Shown: piece after piece, positions 16,038 through 25,136 of the stretch
How positions within the stretch are numbered: the stretch's first letter is position 1
Layout of the letters: each line of letters begins with the position of its first letter
Origin: Paraburkholderia kururiensis JCM 10599 = LMG 19447
Lineage (GTDB): Bacteria; Pseudomonadota; Gammaproteobacteria; Burkholderiales; Burkholderiaceae
Length of the DNA: 64,000 nucleotides
Direction: 5' to 3'
Assembly: GCF_003986935.1 (NCBI RefSeq)
Contig: NZ_RJZE01000005.1
Span: 1 to 64,000, forward strand
Program-made: the position numbers and the translations under genes
The notes under the pieces: model-generated
Told to the model about the DNA's origin: nothing
The model's database searches: none
Seen by the model: only the letters and a program-made list of their open reading frames with translations

Positions 16038-17900
16038 ATGTCTAACTATCGGTCACGCCTGTCTACGCACGGTCGCAACATGGCCGGCGCCCGTGCCTTG
16101 TGGCGCGCCACCGGCATGAAAGACGACGATTTCGGCAAACCCATCATTGCCGTCGTCAATTCGTTCACACAATTCGTTCCGGGCCACGTCCATCTGCGCG
16201 ATCTGGGCGCGCTCGTCGCCAAAGAAATCGAAGCGACCGGCGGCGTGGCCAAGGAATTCAACACGATTGCCGTCGATGACGGCATCGCCATGGGCCACAG
16301 CGGCATGCTGTATTCGTTGCCCTCGCGCGAGCTGATTGCCGATTCGGTCGAATACATGGTCAACGCGCATTGCGCGGATGCCATGGTCTGCATCTCCAAT
16401 TGCGACAAGATCACGCCGGGCATGCTCATGGCCGCCATGCGCCTGAACATTCCCGTCGTGTTCGTGTCCGGCGGTCCGATGGAAGCGGGCAAGGTCAAGT
16501 CGCCGACAGACGGCCACGTCATCGCCAAGATCGACCTCATCGACGCGATGATCAAAGCCGGCGACCCGAAAATCAGCGACGCCGAAGTGGCCGAGGTCGA
16601 GCGTAGCGCCTGCCCGACCTGCGGCTCGTGCTCGGGCATGTTCACCGCCAACTCGATGAACTGTCTGACCGAAGCGATCGGCCTGTCGTTGCCCGGCAAC
16701 GGGACGATCGTCGCCACGCATGCATGGCGTAAGGGCTTGTTCGAACAGGCGGGCCGCCTGATCGTGGATCTGTGCCGTCGCTACTACCAGGAAGAAGACA
16801 CGTCGGTTCTGCCGCGCAGCATCGCCACCCGGCAAGCGTTCGAAAACGCCATAGCGCTCGATGTCGCGATGGGCGGATCGACCAACACCGTGCTGCACCT
16901 GTTGGCGGCCGCGCAGGAAGCCGGCGTCGACTTCACGATGTCGGACATCGATCGCATCTCCCGCAAGGTGCCGTGCCTGTGCAAGGTCGCGCCCGCAACC
17001 GACAAATACCATATCGAGGACGTCCATCGCGCGGGCGGCATCCTCGGCATTCTTGGCGAACTCGGTCGTGCCGGGCTGCTCGACCTGTCGTGCGGCAACG
17101 TGCATAGCGGCACGCTCGGCAAGGCCATCGAAAAGTGGGACATCCTGGGCAGCGCGGGCGAAGAAGCGCAGAAGTTCTATCGCGCAGCGCCGGGCGGCAT
17201 TCCGACCACGGTCGCATTCAGCCAGGAAGCCACCTTCGCGGCGCTCGATACGGACCGGAAAGCCGGTTGTATTCGCAGCAGGCAAAACGCCTATTCGAAG
17301 GACGGCGGCCTCGCCGTGCTTTACGGCAATCTGGCCGAGAAGGGTTGCATCGTCAAAACGGCGGGGGTCGACGAATCGCAGTGGGTCTTCTCCGGTCGCG
17401 CGCGCGTGTTCGAAAGCCAGGACGATGCCGTGGAAGCGATCCTCGGCGACAAGGTGGTGGCGGGCGATGTGGTGGTGATCCGCTACGAAGGTCCTCAGGG
17501 CGGCCCGGGTATGCAGGAAATGCTGTACCCCACGTCGTATCTGAAATCGAAAGGCCTCGGCAAGACGTGCGCGCTGTTTACCGATGGCCGTTTCTCGGGC
17601 GGCTCGTCTGGGCTCGTGATCGGTCACGCGTCGCCGGAAGCGGCCGCCGGCGGCACGATAGGTCTCGTGCAGGAGGGCGACGTCATCGAGATCGATATTC
17701 CGCAGCGCAAGATCCATCTGGCGGTTGCAGACGACGAATTGGCGCGGCGCCGTGCCGCCATGGATGCACGCGGCGACAAAGCGTGGCTGCCGGCTCATCG
17801 CGAGCGCGTCGTATCGCAGTCGTTGCAGGCCTATGCCGCGCTGGTGACGTCCGCCGACCGCGGCGCCGTGCGCGACGTTTCGCTGCTCAACCGCAAGTAG
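16038..17900 (+). CDS. ilvD: Dihydroxy-acid dehydratase
   Basis: A 620-residue IlvD/Edd-family enzyme. It dehydrates 2,3-dihydroxy-isovalerate and 2,3-dihydroxy-3-methylvalerate to the 2-keto acids, the step before the final transamination to valine and isoleucine. Cluster-binding Cys motifs are seen: [12 protein letters not shown] and [20 protein letters not shown]. The family segment [19 protein letters not shown] is near residues 517-535. Length and motifs fit the long, [4Fe-4S]-type (E. coli-like) branch. The ATG follows GAGGACAC. It is a lone biosynthetic gene among catabolic cassettes; Burkholderiales often carry a second ilvD elsewhere, which I cannot check. Sugar-acid dehydratases are close relatives but usually shorter. 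Confidence 0.92.
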   Translation: MSNYRSRLSTHGRNMAGARALWRATGMKDDDFGKPIIAVVNSFTQFVPGHVHLRDLGALVAKEIEATGGVAKEFNTIAVDDGIAMGHSGMLYSLPSRELIADSVEYMVNAHCADAMVCISNCDKITPGMLMAAMRLNIPVVFVSGGPMEAGKVKSPTDGHVIAKIDLIDAMIKAGDPKISDAEVAEVERSACPTCGSCSGMFTANSMNCLTEAIGLSLPGNGTIVATHAWRKGLFEQAGRLIVDLCRRYYQEEDTSVLPRSIATRQAFENAIALDVAMGGSTNTVLHLLAAAQEAGVDFTMSDIDRISRKVPCLCKVAPATDKYHIEDVHRAGGILGILGELGRAGLLDLSCGNVHSGTLGKAIEKWDILGSAGEEAQKFYRAAPGGIPTTVAFSQEATFAALDTDRKAGCIRSRQNAYSKDGGLAVLYGNLAEKGCIVKTAGVDESQWVFSGRARVFESQDDAVEAILGDKVVAGDVVVIRYEGPQGGPGMQEMLYPTSYLKSKGLGKTCALFTDGRFSGGSSGLVIGHASPEAAAGGTIGLVQEGDVIEIDIPQRKIHLAVADDELARRRAAMDARGDKAWLPAHRERVVSQSLQAYAALVTSADRGAVRDVSLLNRK

Positions 17901-17980
17901 CGCGCACGATGCAGCTCGGGCTCAGGCTCAGGCCGCTCACGTCGCGCCAACGGCAGGGGCACGATGTGCCATGAGCCTAT

Positions 17981-18007
17981 GTCCAGGCGCCTCACCGGCG
18001 CCTGGAC
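17981..18007. terminator. Strong hairpin after ilvD
   Basis: A perfect 11-bp stem, GTCCAGGCGCC with GGCGCCTGGAC, and a 5-nt loop. It lies 80 bases after the ilvD stop and 54 bases before the epoxide-hydrolase start. There is no T run, so termination efficiency is uncertain. Confidence 0.5.
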
Positions 18008-18061
18008 GCCAGGACAACCGGCTCCGGCGGGTGTCACTCTCCTTGAAAGCGGGACGCGAGC

Positions 18062-19231
18062 ATGGACCTGCGAGACTTCAAGATCAACGTTCCGGACGGC
18101 CAGATTGCAGACCTGAAGCTGCGTCTGCGTAACACGCGCTTTCCTGCCGCGCTGGATACAGACCAGTGGGACGACGGCGCGAGCCTCGCCTTTGTCCGGC
18201 GCCTGGCAGACTACTGGCTGCATCAATTCGACTGGCGTGCGCAGGAAGCGCGGCTCAACCGCCTCCCTCAGTTCCAGGCGACGGTTGAAGGACACGACAT
18301 TCACTTCGTCTACCAGACCGGCAAAGGGCCCGCACCTATGCCGCTCGTCCTGACGCACGGGTGGCCGGGCTCCTTCGTCGAGATGGAACGCGTGATCCCG
18401 CTGCTGACAGACCCCGCATCGCATGGCGGCGATGCGGCCGACGCATTCCATGTGGTCGTCCCTTCGTTGCCGGGCTTCGGTTTTTCCGCGGCTCCGGCAG
18501 GCCCCGGCGTCAGCGCCCATCATGTCGCCGGGCTGTGGCTGAGGCTGATGAACGGGCTCGGTTTCGATCGCTTCGCGACGCAAGGCGGAGACATCGGAGC
18601 CGGCGTCTCGATGTGGTTGGCGCGCCGGTTTCCCGAGCAGATCATCGGCGCCCATCTCAACTACATTCCCGGCAGTTTCCGGCCATCGCTCACCGGCAAC
18701 GTTCCGCCGGTGAGCGCGGACGAGCAGGCGTTTCTCGACAAGGTTGCGGCCTGGTCAGCGGCAGAAGGCGCGTATGCGGCTGTGCAAAGCACCAAACCCC
18801 AAACCCTGTCGTACGCGATGACTGATTCGCCCGTGGGGCTTGCCGCCTGGATCGTCGAGAAGTTTCGCAGCTGGAGCGATTGCGACGGCGATGTCGAGCG
18901 CGTCTTCACGATGGACCAGTTGCTGACCGATATTTCCCTTTACTGGTTCGGCCACATGCTCGACGCGTCGTTTCGCATTTACAGGGAAAACCGGCTACGC
19001 CCGCTCGCTTTCGGTCCGAACGAACGGGTAGCCACGCCGCTAGGCGTCGCGCTATTTCCCCGCGAGTTACCGACACCGCCGCGTTCCTGGGTCGAACGCG
19101 TTTTCGACGTGCAACGATGGACGCCCATGCCACGCGGCGGCCACTTCGCAGCGCTGGAGCAACCCGAGCTGCTGGTCGAAGATGTCCGCGCCTTCTTCCG
19201 TCCGCTGCGTCGCGCGAGCGGTCAGTCGTGA
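18062..19231 (+). CDS. Epoxide hydrolase (EHN domain plus alpha/beta hydrolase)
   Basis: A 389-residue protein with the N-terminal EHN domain (about 1-105, starting FKINVPDGQIADLKLRLRNTR) followed by an alpha/beta hydrolase fold. The oxyanion motif HGWPG is near residue 100, the nucleophile Asp in QGGDIGAGVS near 180, and the catalytic His in GGHFAALEQPE near 360. Such enzymes open epoxides to diols via an Asp ester. An N-terminal fragment of a second EHN protein occurs at 43518-43730. It has a separate gene position, convergent with the pyruvate oxidase-like gene. The physiological epoxide is unknown. Confidence 0.88.
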   Translation: MDLRDFKINVPDGQIADLKLRLRNTRFPAALDTDQWDDGASLAFVRRLADYWLHQFDWRAQEARLNRLPQFQATVEGHDIHFVYQTGKGPAPMPLVLTHGWPGSFVEMERVIPLLTDPASHGGDAADAFHVVVPSLPGFGFSAAPAGPGVSAHHVAGLWLRLMNGLGFDRFATQGGDIGAGVSMWLARRFPEQIIGAHLNYIPGSFRPSLTGNVPPVSADEQAFLDKVAAWSAAEGAYAAVQSTKPQTLSYAMTDSPVGLAAWIVEKFRSWSDCDGDVERVFTMDQLLTDISLYWFGHMLDASFRIYRENRLRPLAFGPNERVATPLGVALFPRELPTPPRSWVERVFDVQRWTPMPRGGHFAALEQPELLVEDVRAFFRPLRRASGQS

Positions 19232-19241
19232 AACGAGCCTG

Positions 19242-19271
19242 CCGGGTTCCCGCGCCGCGCGGCGAACCCGG
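19242..19271. terminator. Convergent hairpin between epoxide hydrolase and pyruvate oxidase genes
   Basis: CGGGTTC and GAACCCG form a 7-bp stem with a GC-rich, itself foldable loop. It lies between two converging stops, ten to forty bases from each, and so could serve both. No T run. Confidence 0.4.
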
Positions 19272-19279
19272 GCGTGCGG

Positions 19280-21001
19280 CTAACGCAGGTTGGTACGCAC
19301 GAGTTCGACGATCTCGTCGCCGCGCCCATTGAGAATGGCGCGCATCATGTAGAGGCTGAAGCCCTTCGCCTGGGCGAGTTCAATCGTGGGCGGCATCGCG
19401 AGTTCGTGTTTCGACGTAACCACATCGACAAGCGCCGGACCCGGATGGCTGAACGCCTGTTTCAGCGCGCCCGCCACGTCTTCCGACTCCTCTACGCGAA
19501 TGCCGAAAATGCCGGCGCCTTTCGCAATGGCCGCAAAGTCGGTTTTACTGAGATCGACATTGGTATCGAGATAACCGGCCGCCTTCAATTCCATCGAAAC
19601 AAAGCCGAGCAGGCTGTTGTTGAACACCACCACCTTGATCGGCAAATCGAGCTGCCGGGCGGTAAGCAGATCGCCGAGCAGCATCGACAAACCGCCATCG
19701 CCCGATAGCGACACGACCTGCCGTCCGGGATGCGCGGCTTGCGCACCGAGGGCCTGCGGCATCGCGTTGGCCATGGACCCGTGATTGAACGAGCCGTGCA
19801 ACTGACGCTTGCCGTTCATCGTCAGATAGCGCGCCGCCCAAAGGGTTGGCGTGCCGACGTCCGCGGTGAAGATCGCATCGTGGCTGGCGGCCTCGTCGAT
19901 CATCTTCGCCAGATACTGCGGATGGACGGGGCGGCCAGGACCGGCCGGTGTCGCCAGATCGTCCAGGCCCTTGCGGGCGGACGCATAGTGCTTGCGCGCG
20001 TTGTCGACGAAACTGCGGTCCGTCTTGCGTTGCAGCCTCGGCAACGTCGCGGCGACGGTTTCCTTCACCGTGCCCACCAGCCCGAGCGAGAGGGGCGCGC
20101 GATGCCCGAGCTGCGAGCCCTTCCAGTCGATCTGGATGATCTTCGCGTTCGCCGGATAGAACGCGCGATAGGGAAAGTCGCACCCGAGCAGCAGCAGCGT
20201 GTCGCACGACATCATTGCGTGATATCCCGAGCTAAAGCCGATCAGGCCGGTCATGCCGACGTCGTAGGGATTGTCGTACTCGACGAACGGCTTGCCGCGC
20301 AGCGCGTGGACCACCGGTGCGCCGAGCGCATCGGCAAGCGCGACGACTTCGTCGTGCGCGCCCTGCGTGCCGCTGCCGCACATGATCGTGACCGCGTCGG
20401 AAGCATTCAGCATGGCGGCGAGGCGATCGAGGTCCGCTTCGGCCGGCAGAATCCGCGGCGGCGCGCTTTCCGTCCAGGACGGCGCTTCGGAGGGACCTTC
20501 GCTCAGCGCCACATCGCCCGGCAGCACGGTCACCGACACGCCGCGTTCCTCGACGGCCGTGCGCATCGCACGCGCGAGCACGCGAGGAAATTGCGCGGCG
20601 GACGACACCACCTCCACGTAATGGCTGCACTCCTTGAACAGTTCCTGGGGGTGCGTTTCCTGAAAGTAGCCCAGGCCGATTTCGGTCGACGGAATGTGCG
20701 CGGCAATGGCCAGCACCGGCTGCTGGTTGCGATGACAGTCGAAAAGGCCGTTGATCAGATGCAGGTTGCCCGGGCCGCAACTGCCTGCGCACACCGCGAG
20801 GCGTCCGGTCGAGGCCGCGTCCGCACCGGCGGCAAAGGCGGCCGCCTCTTCGTGGCGAGTGTGCATCCAGCGGATCGAGCCGACCTGATCGAGGCTGTAG
20901 GCGAGCCCATTCAAACTATCGCCGGTCACGCCCCAGATTCGTTCGACACCCGCGGCGGCGAGTGTCGCGGCAAGATAGGCGGCAATGGTAGTGCTGGCCA
21001 T
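19280..21001 (-). CDS. Thiamine-diphosphate pyruvate dehydrogenase (quinone), PoxB-like
   Basis: A 573-residue ThDP enzyme of the pyruvate oxidase type. The N-terminal PYR domain has [13 protein letters not shown] and the catalytic Glu in [14 protein letters not shown] central FAD/DHS-like domain follows. The C-terminal PP domain has the Mg/ThDP motif [18 protein letters not shown] and FNNSLLG. PoxB oxidises pyruvate to acetate and CO2 and passes electrons to ubiquinone at the membrane. Start at 21001 has AAGGAG seven bases upstream. Monocistronic, with a long (386 bp) upstream region. Confidence 0.88.
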   Translation of the reverse strand: MASTTIAAYLAATLAAAGVERIWGVTGDSLNGLAYSLDQVGSIRWMHTRHEEAAAFAAGADAASTGRLAVCAGSCGPGNLHLINGLFDCHRNQQPVLAIAAHIPSTEIGLGYFQETHPQELFKECSHYVEVVSSAAQFPRVLARAMRTAVEERGVSVTVLPGDVALSEGPSEAPSWTESAPPRILPAEADLDRLAAMLNASDAVTIMCGSGTQGAHDEVVALADALGAPVVHALRGKPFVEYDNPYDVGMTGLIGFSSGYHAMMSCDTLLLLGCDFPYRAFYPANAKIIQIDWKGSQLGHRAPLSLGLVGTVKETVAATLPRLQRKTDRSFVDNARKHYASARKGLDDLATPAGPGRPVHPQYLAKMIDEAASHDAIFTADVGTPTLWAARYLTMNGKRQLHGSFNHGSMANAMPQALGAQAAHPGRQVVSLSGDGGLSMLLGDLLTARQLDLPIKVVVFNNSLLGFVSMELKAAGYLDTNVDLSKTDFAAIAKGAGIFGIRVEESEDVAGALKQAFSHPGPALVDVVTSKHELAMPPTIELAQAKGFSLYMMRAILNGRGDEIVELVRTNLR

Positions 21002-21387
21002 GCTTGACTCCTTTTCACAGTTGAAAGGGCTCGACCGGATGGGGAAAACCACGGTCACGGTCGCGACGCCTGCACCCACAGCCGCGCGCGGAAACGGCGC
21101 GGCGCGGGTGTGCCACACGTATCAAGGTAGGAGGACATCGTGAAAAAGTCCTGAATTCCGGCTGAAAACACCTGTATCAGACAGACTGAAATCCATCTGT
21201 ATGGCGCCTGGCGGGGCACTGTAGTCCACGCGCAATGCCAGAGAAAGGGCACCACCAGATACACAAGGTCCTGCGTTTGGGGTGTCGTTGGTTCGCGTGA
21301 AGCGCGGCGCTTTCATCGCTTTCATTTGAAATGCGTGGACGCGACCCTATTCAATCGCTCGTGTACGACCAAGCCTTCACAGACGGC
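21002..21387. other. Intergenic region upstream of the pyruvate oxidase gene
   Basis: No gene recognised. It should hold the promoter of the minus-strand pyruvate oxidase-like gene. CTGTAT occurs twice 31 bases apart (about 21171 and 21202) around CAGACAGACTG, a possible regulator site, but nothing stronger. Confidence 0.35.
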
Positions 21388-21963
21388 TCAACCGGGCAGG
21401 AGCCCCGATTCGCGGTAAGTCTTGATCAGCGAATCAAAGAGCGATATGTCCGAACGGCCGCGCGCCATCAACTGCGCGCCGGCCACTGCCGCATAGATCG
21501 CGCGGGCCCGCCTTTCAGACTCTCTGTTACTGAGATGGCCCGCGGCAGACAAAACTTTGCTGAGCCAGGCCACGTTCACGTCCGCGAATTTCTGAATCTC
21601 GGTCTTGACCACGTCCGGCAAATCGTCGTACTCGGCCGCCATGAAACTGGACAGGCACATCCGGTTTTCGCTCTCAAGGGACTTGCGAAAGGTGGCCGGA
21701 TACCGTCGCAACCAGCGCGCGGGCTCCGGCGAGTCCAGCCACATTGCCTCCAGCGCCGCGGCTGAGTTCTCCCAGTAGCGCTTCGCTACAGCGGCCGCAA
21801 GATCGGCCTTGCTCGGAAAGTGATGGTAGATGCTTGCGGCCTTGATGCCGACAGCCTGCGCGAGATCGCGAATATTGAGCCCGCCGTAACCATGCGCCTG
21901 CGCGATCTTCGTTGCGGCCATCAGAATCTTGTCGCTGGAGTTTGTGCCTTCTGCATTCTTCAC
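21388..21963 (-). CDS. TetR-family transcriptional regulator
   Basis: A 191-residue regulator. The helix-turn-helix (about residues 10-55) reads KILMAATKIAQAHGYGGLNIRDLAQAVGIKAASIYHHFPSK in family pattern, with the recognition helix AASIYHHF. The C-terminal ligand/dimerisation domain is the usual length. It is divergent from an amidase gene, and a perfect palindrome lies between the two. It probably represses itself and the amidase; the inducer may be an amide or the product. Confidence 0.9.
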   Translation of the reverse strand: MKNAEGTNSSDKILMAATKIAQAHGYGGLNIRDLAQAVGIKAASIYHHFPSKADLAAAVAKRYWENSAAALEAMWLDSPEPARWLRRYPATFRKSLESENRMCLSSFMAAEYDDLPDVVKTEIQKFADVNVAWLSKVLSAAGHLSNRESERRARAIYAAVAGAQLMARGRSDISLFDSLIKTYRESGLLPG

Positions 21964-22021
21964 TGGCCGCGTCCTTGAAGAGAGAACTTGTTGACGGCCA
22001 GAATTATAGCGCCTATGGTAA

Positions 22022-22039
22022 ACCTAACTACCGTTAGGT
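22022..22039. promoter_or_regulatory. TetR operator candidate (7-4-7 palindrome)
   Basis: ACCTAAC-tacc-GTTAGGT is a perfect inverted repeat located 59 bases upstream of the TetR start and about 70 bases upstream of the amidase start. It is typical in size and position for TetR-type operators controlling divergent genes. Confidence 0.7.
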
Positions 22040-22108
22040 AGAAAACTCAGCGCGGTCTTTCATCGTCTCTTCCCGTCTTCAATCGTCTTCAATTTCGTGA
22101 GGTCATTT

Positions 22109-23530
22109 GTGGGTTCATTTGTGAGTTCCGACATCGTCTTTCAGGACGCCACCCGGCTGGCAGAACTGATCCGCACCCGCCAGATCTCCCCGGTCGAAGT
22201 CATGCAGGCCCACCTCGAACGCATCGAGGCTATCGACCCAAAGGTCAATGCCATCGTCACCGTTGCCGACGACGCGCTCAAGGCAGCGAGGCAAGCAGAA
22301 GCGGCCGTCATGGCCGGCGAGACGCTCGGCCCGTTGCACGGCGTTCCGTTCACGGCCAAAGATTCCATCGACACCGCCGGTGTTCTGACCCAACGCGGGT
22401 CGCCCATTTTCAGGGGGCGCGTGCCGGACACCGATGCGACGAGCGTCGCCCGGCTGAAAAAGGCGGGCGGGATTTTGCTGGCAAAGACGAATCTGCCGGA
22501 GTTTTCGTACTGGATAGAAAGCGACAATCTGCTCAGCGGGCGTTCAAACAACCCATGGGATCTGGAGCGCACGCCGGGAGGATCGAGCGGCGGCGAGGCG
22601 GCGGCCATCGCGGCGGGCATGTCGCCGCTGGGCCTCGGCACCGATCTCGCCATTTCCGTGCGTGGCCCGGCCGCGCAAACGGGCATTGTTTCGCTCAAAG
22701 CGACGCACGGGCGCGTTCCGATGACAGGCATTTTCCCGCGTGCGCCGCGTCGCTTCTGGCACGTCGGACCGATGGCCCGGAGTATCCGCGACCTCGCGCT
22801 CGCTTTCTCCCTGCTCGCTGGACCCGATGGGCTCGACGCATACGCGTCGAGCACCGCGAACTTCGACGCCGGCGCAGGGCGCTCGCCGCATCGTCCGCTG
22901 CGCGTGGGCTGGCTCGTGGAACCGGGGTTCGGGCCCATTGACCCGGAAGTTGCCGCCACGCTCAAGGCAGCCGCAGACGCGCTGCAAAGCAACGGTGTCG
23001 ATGTCGCGCCCGTGCGAATTGCCGCGCTCGAGCGCGACTTCGCTCTGGATGTCTTCAATCGCCTGCACGTCATGGAGATGAAACCCGCATTCGCGCAAGT
23101 GACGGCCGGTCATAGCGAAGACGCGCTGTACAAGATGGCGAAGACCATGCGCGCCCTTCCCGAGACGTCCATGAAGGACTACATAGACGCCGAGCAGGCG
23201 GCTGAACGGTTGCGCGACGGGTTTGCAGCCTGCTTCCAGGAATACGACGCACTGCTTACGCCCGTCCTGCCGATTCCGGCACACAGGCATGGTGCCGATA
23301 CCTTCGTCATCAATGGAAGAACGGTCGATGCGACCTTCCTTCAGGGCGCAACCGTACCGCTCAACATCACCGGCTTGCCCGGCCTCTCCATGCGATTCGG
23401 AACGAGCAAGGAGGGGCTACCCATCAATGTGCAGCTGGTCGGCAGCTGGCTCGCCGAATCCACCATCCTGCACCTTGCCTCGCTACTGGAAAGCCTGAGC
23501 GCTGTGCGAGACCTTCATCCGGCACTGTGA
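22109..23530 (+). CDS. Amidase-signature hydrolase
   Basis: A protein of about 473 residues with the amidase signature fold. Of the Ser-cisSer-Lys triad, Lys lies in FTAKDSID, the bridging Ser in TPGGSSGGEAAA, and the nucleophile Ser in the block GTDLAISVRGPA. In most relatives this last block reads G-S-D-x-G-G-S; here the two Gly before the Ser are Ala-Ile, so the oxyanion hole may differ. The start is a GTG (22097, 22109 or 22121); I favour 22109 because GAGG lies six bases before it. It is divergent from a TetR gene that probably controls it. Confidence 0.85.
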   Translation: MGSFVSSDIVFQDATRLAELIRTRQISPVEVMQAHLERIEAIDPKVNAIVTVADDALKAARQAEAAVMAGETLGPLHGVPFTAKDSIDTAGVLTQRGSPIFRGRVPDTDATSVARLKKAGGILLAKTNLPEFSYWIESDNLLSGRSNNPWDLERTPGGSSGGEAAAIAAGMSPLGLGTDLAISVRGPAAQTGIVSLKATHGRVPMTGIFPRAPRRFWHVGPMARSIRDLALAFSLLAGPDGLDAYASSTANFDAGAGRSPHRPLRVGWLVEPGFGPIDPEVAATLKAAADALQSNGVDVAPVRIAALERDFALDVFNRLHVMEMKPAFAQVTAGHSEDALYKMAKTMRALPETSMKDYIDAEQAAERLRDGFAACFQEYDALLTPVLPIPAHRHGADTFVINGRTVDATFLQGATVPLNITGLPGLSMRFGTSKEGLPINVQLVGSWLAESTILHLASLLESLSAVRDLHPAL

Positions 23531-23648
23531 TGCACCGAAGACGAGGCGTATCCGTGGGCGCCCAAAGTCGAGCCGGCCCACGGGGTCCGCGCAATGCATC
23601 CGTCCAGGTACGCGACACGTGAGGCGTGGAAGTCACGATTCGCGCCCT

Positions 23649-23698
23649 GCCGAGATCGGCGTGCGGAGGATCGTGGTGAGCCGCACGCCGATCTCGGC
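23649..23698. terminator. Long perfect inverted repeat between convergent genes
   Basis: Two 18-bp arms (GCCGAGATCGGCGTGCGG at 23649-23666 and its exact complement at 23681-23698) enclose a 14-nt loop. It sits between the amidase stop (+) and the cytochrome stop (-). It probably acts as a bidirectional terminator or RNA-stabilising hairpin. There is no T run on either side, and the loop is larger than usual. Confidence 0.55.
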
Positions 23699-23722
23699 TC
23701 TGCACTGTCAATACGTCGCCCG

Positions 23723-25126
23723 TTATTCATTCTCCGCGCGAACGGGCAGCGCGGACGCATCGGACGTCTTGCGCACCTTGGCCACTTGCGCCGCCGTCAC
23801 GGCCGACGCGCGGTTACCCCAGCTCGAGCGCACGAACGTCAGCACGTCGGCCACGTCGCGGTCCGTCAGCCGCTGCGCAAAACCCGGCATCGCGTAGTGT
23901 GCGGGGCCGGCCTTCGTCCATGGCATTGCACCGCCTTGCAACACGAGGTGGATCAGCGAAGTCGGATCGTTCGTGTTGACCACCGTCGACAGCGCGAGCG
24001 ACGGGAACGTCCCGCCGTAGCCGCGGCCGTCCGTGCGATGACAGGCCGCGCAGTTGTCGATGAAGGTCAGCGCGCCGTTGCTGCGGTCGGCGCCGGCGCG
24101 CAGCGCCGTGGCGGCGGCCGGATCGGCCGTGAGCGCACGGCCCGACGCATCGGCAGGTGCGAGGGTCTTGAGATACGCCGCGATCGACGCCAGATCCTGA
24201 TCGCTCATGTGCTGCGTGCTGTTCTCGACCACCTCCGTCATGCCGCCGAACGCCGCCGAATGCGCGGTGCGCCCGCTCTTCAGGAACGCGACGATATCGG
24301 CCGCGCTCCAGCTCGCGAGCCCGTCCTTCGCATCGCCGCGCAGGCTCTTCGCCAGATAGCCGTCCACAACGCCGCCTGACAGGAACGTCTTGCCGTCGTC
24401 GCTGAGCGCCGTTTCCTGCAGCGCGAAGCCGCGCGGCGTGTGGCATGCGCCGCAATGCGCGAGCCCTTCCACGAGATAGCGACCACGCGCAACAGGGTCG
24501 TTCGGCAGCGGGGCGTCGTCGGCGACGGTATCCGGTGCGAACGCCATACGCCAGAAACGCAGCGGCCAGCGCATCGACAGCGGCCACGGAATGTCCGACG
24601 CGCGATTGCCCTGCGAAACCGGCTCGACGCCGTGCATGAGGTAGGCATATAGCGCCTTCACGTCGGCCGGCTTGACCTTCGCGTACGACACGTAAGGCAT
24701 CGCCGGATAGAGCGACGTGCCGTCTTTCGCTATGCCGTGCCGCAACGCGCGATCGAACTCTTCCAGCGTGTAGCGCCCGATGCCGGATGCCGCATCGGGC
24801 GTGATGTTGGTCGAGTAGATCGTGCCGACAGGCGACGCGATACCGAGACCGCCCGCGAACGGCTTGCCGCCCTTCGCGGTGTGGCACGCGATGCAATCGG
24901 CCGCGGCGGCCAGATAACGGCCTTTCTCGATCAGTGCCGCATCTGCGCTCGCCACAGCAGGTGTCGCGCTCGCTGTCGCGCTCGCTGTCGCGCTCGCTGT
25001 CGTAACGGCGGCGGCCGGAGCGGAGCTCGCGGCTGGCGCAGTCTGCGCCGATGCCACCGCCGCAAAACCGGCAGCAACAAGCACGGCCGCCGAAAGAACG
25101 GTCAACGTGATTCTGGTTGGGGTCAT
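23723..25126 (-). CDS. Triheme cytochrome c subunit of a gluconate-type dehydrogenase
   Basis: A 467-residue exported cytochrome with a signal peptide and three heme c motifs: CIACH near residue 75, CGACH near 225 and CAACH near 360, each followed by a distal Met candidate. This is the layout of the cytochrome subunits of membrane gluconate, sorbitol or alcohol dehydrogenases, which pass electrons from the flavin subunit to ubiquinone. A Thr/Ala/Ser linker (SATASATASATPA) after the signal is encoded by a 12-bp tandem repeat. It is third in the operon after the gamma and large subunits, with a ten-base gap from the large subunit. Confidence 0.88.
   Translation of the reverse strand: MTPTRITLTVLSAAVLVAAGFAAVASAQTAPAASSAPAAAVTTASATASATASATPAVASADAALIEKGRYLAAAADCIACHTAKGGKPFAGGLGIASPVGTIYSTNITPDAASGIGRYTLEEFDRALRHGIAKDGTSLYPAMPYVSYAKVKPADVKALYAYLMHGVEPVSQGNRASDIPWPLSMRWPLRFWRMAFAPDTVADDAPLPNDPVARGRYLVEGLAHCGACHTPRGFALQETALSDDGKTFLSGGVVDGYLAKSLRGDAKDGLASWSAADIVAFLKSGRTAHSAAFGGMTEVVENSTQHMSDQDLASIAAYLKTLAPADASGRALTADPAAATALRAGADRSNGALTFIDNCAACHRTDGRGYGGTFPSLALSTVVNTNDPTSLIHLVLQGGAMPWTKAGPAHYAMPGFAQRLTDRDVADVLTFVRSSWGNRASAVTAAQVAKVRKTSDASALPVRAENE
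24963..24998. repeat. 12-bp coding tandem repeat
   Basis: Three perfect copies of GTCGCGCTCGCT inside the cytochrome gene encode the Ala-Ser-Ala-Thr linker behind the signal peptide. Copy number could vary between strains without breaking the frame. Confidence 0.85.
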
Positions 25127-25136
25127 CGCCGTCTCC

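Noticed and set aside
16053..17798. Long minus-strand frame opposite ilvD
   Set aside because: Antisense shadow of ilvD, with His/Arg-rich low-similarity composition.
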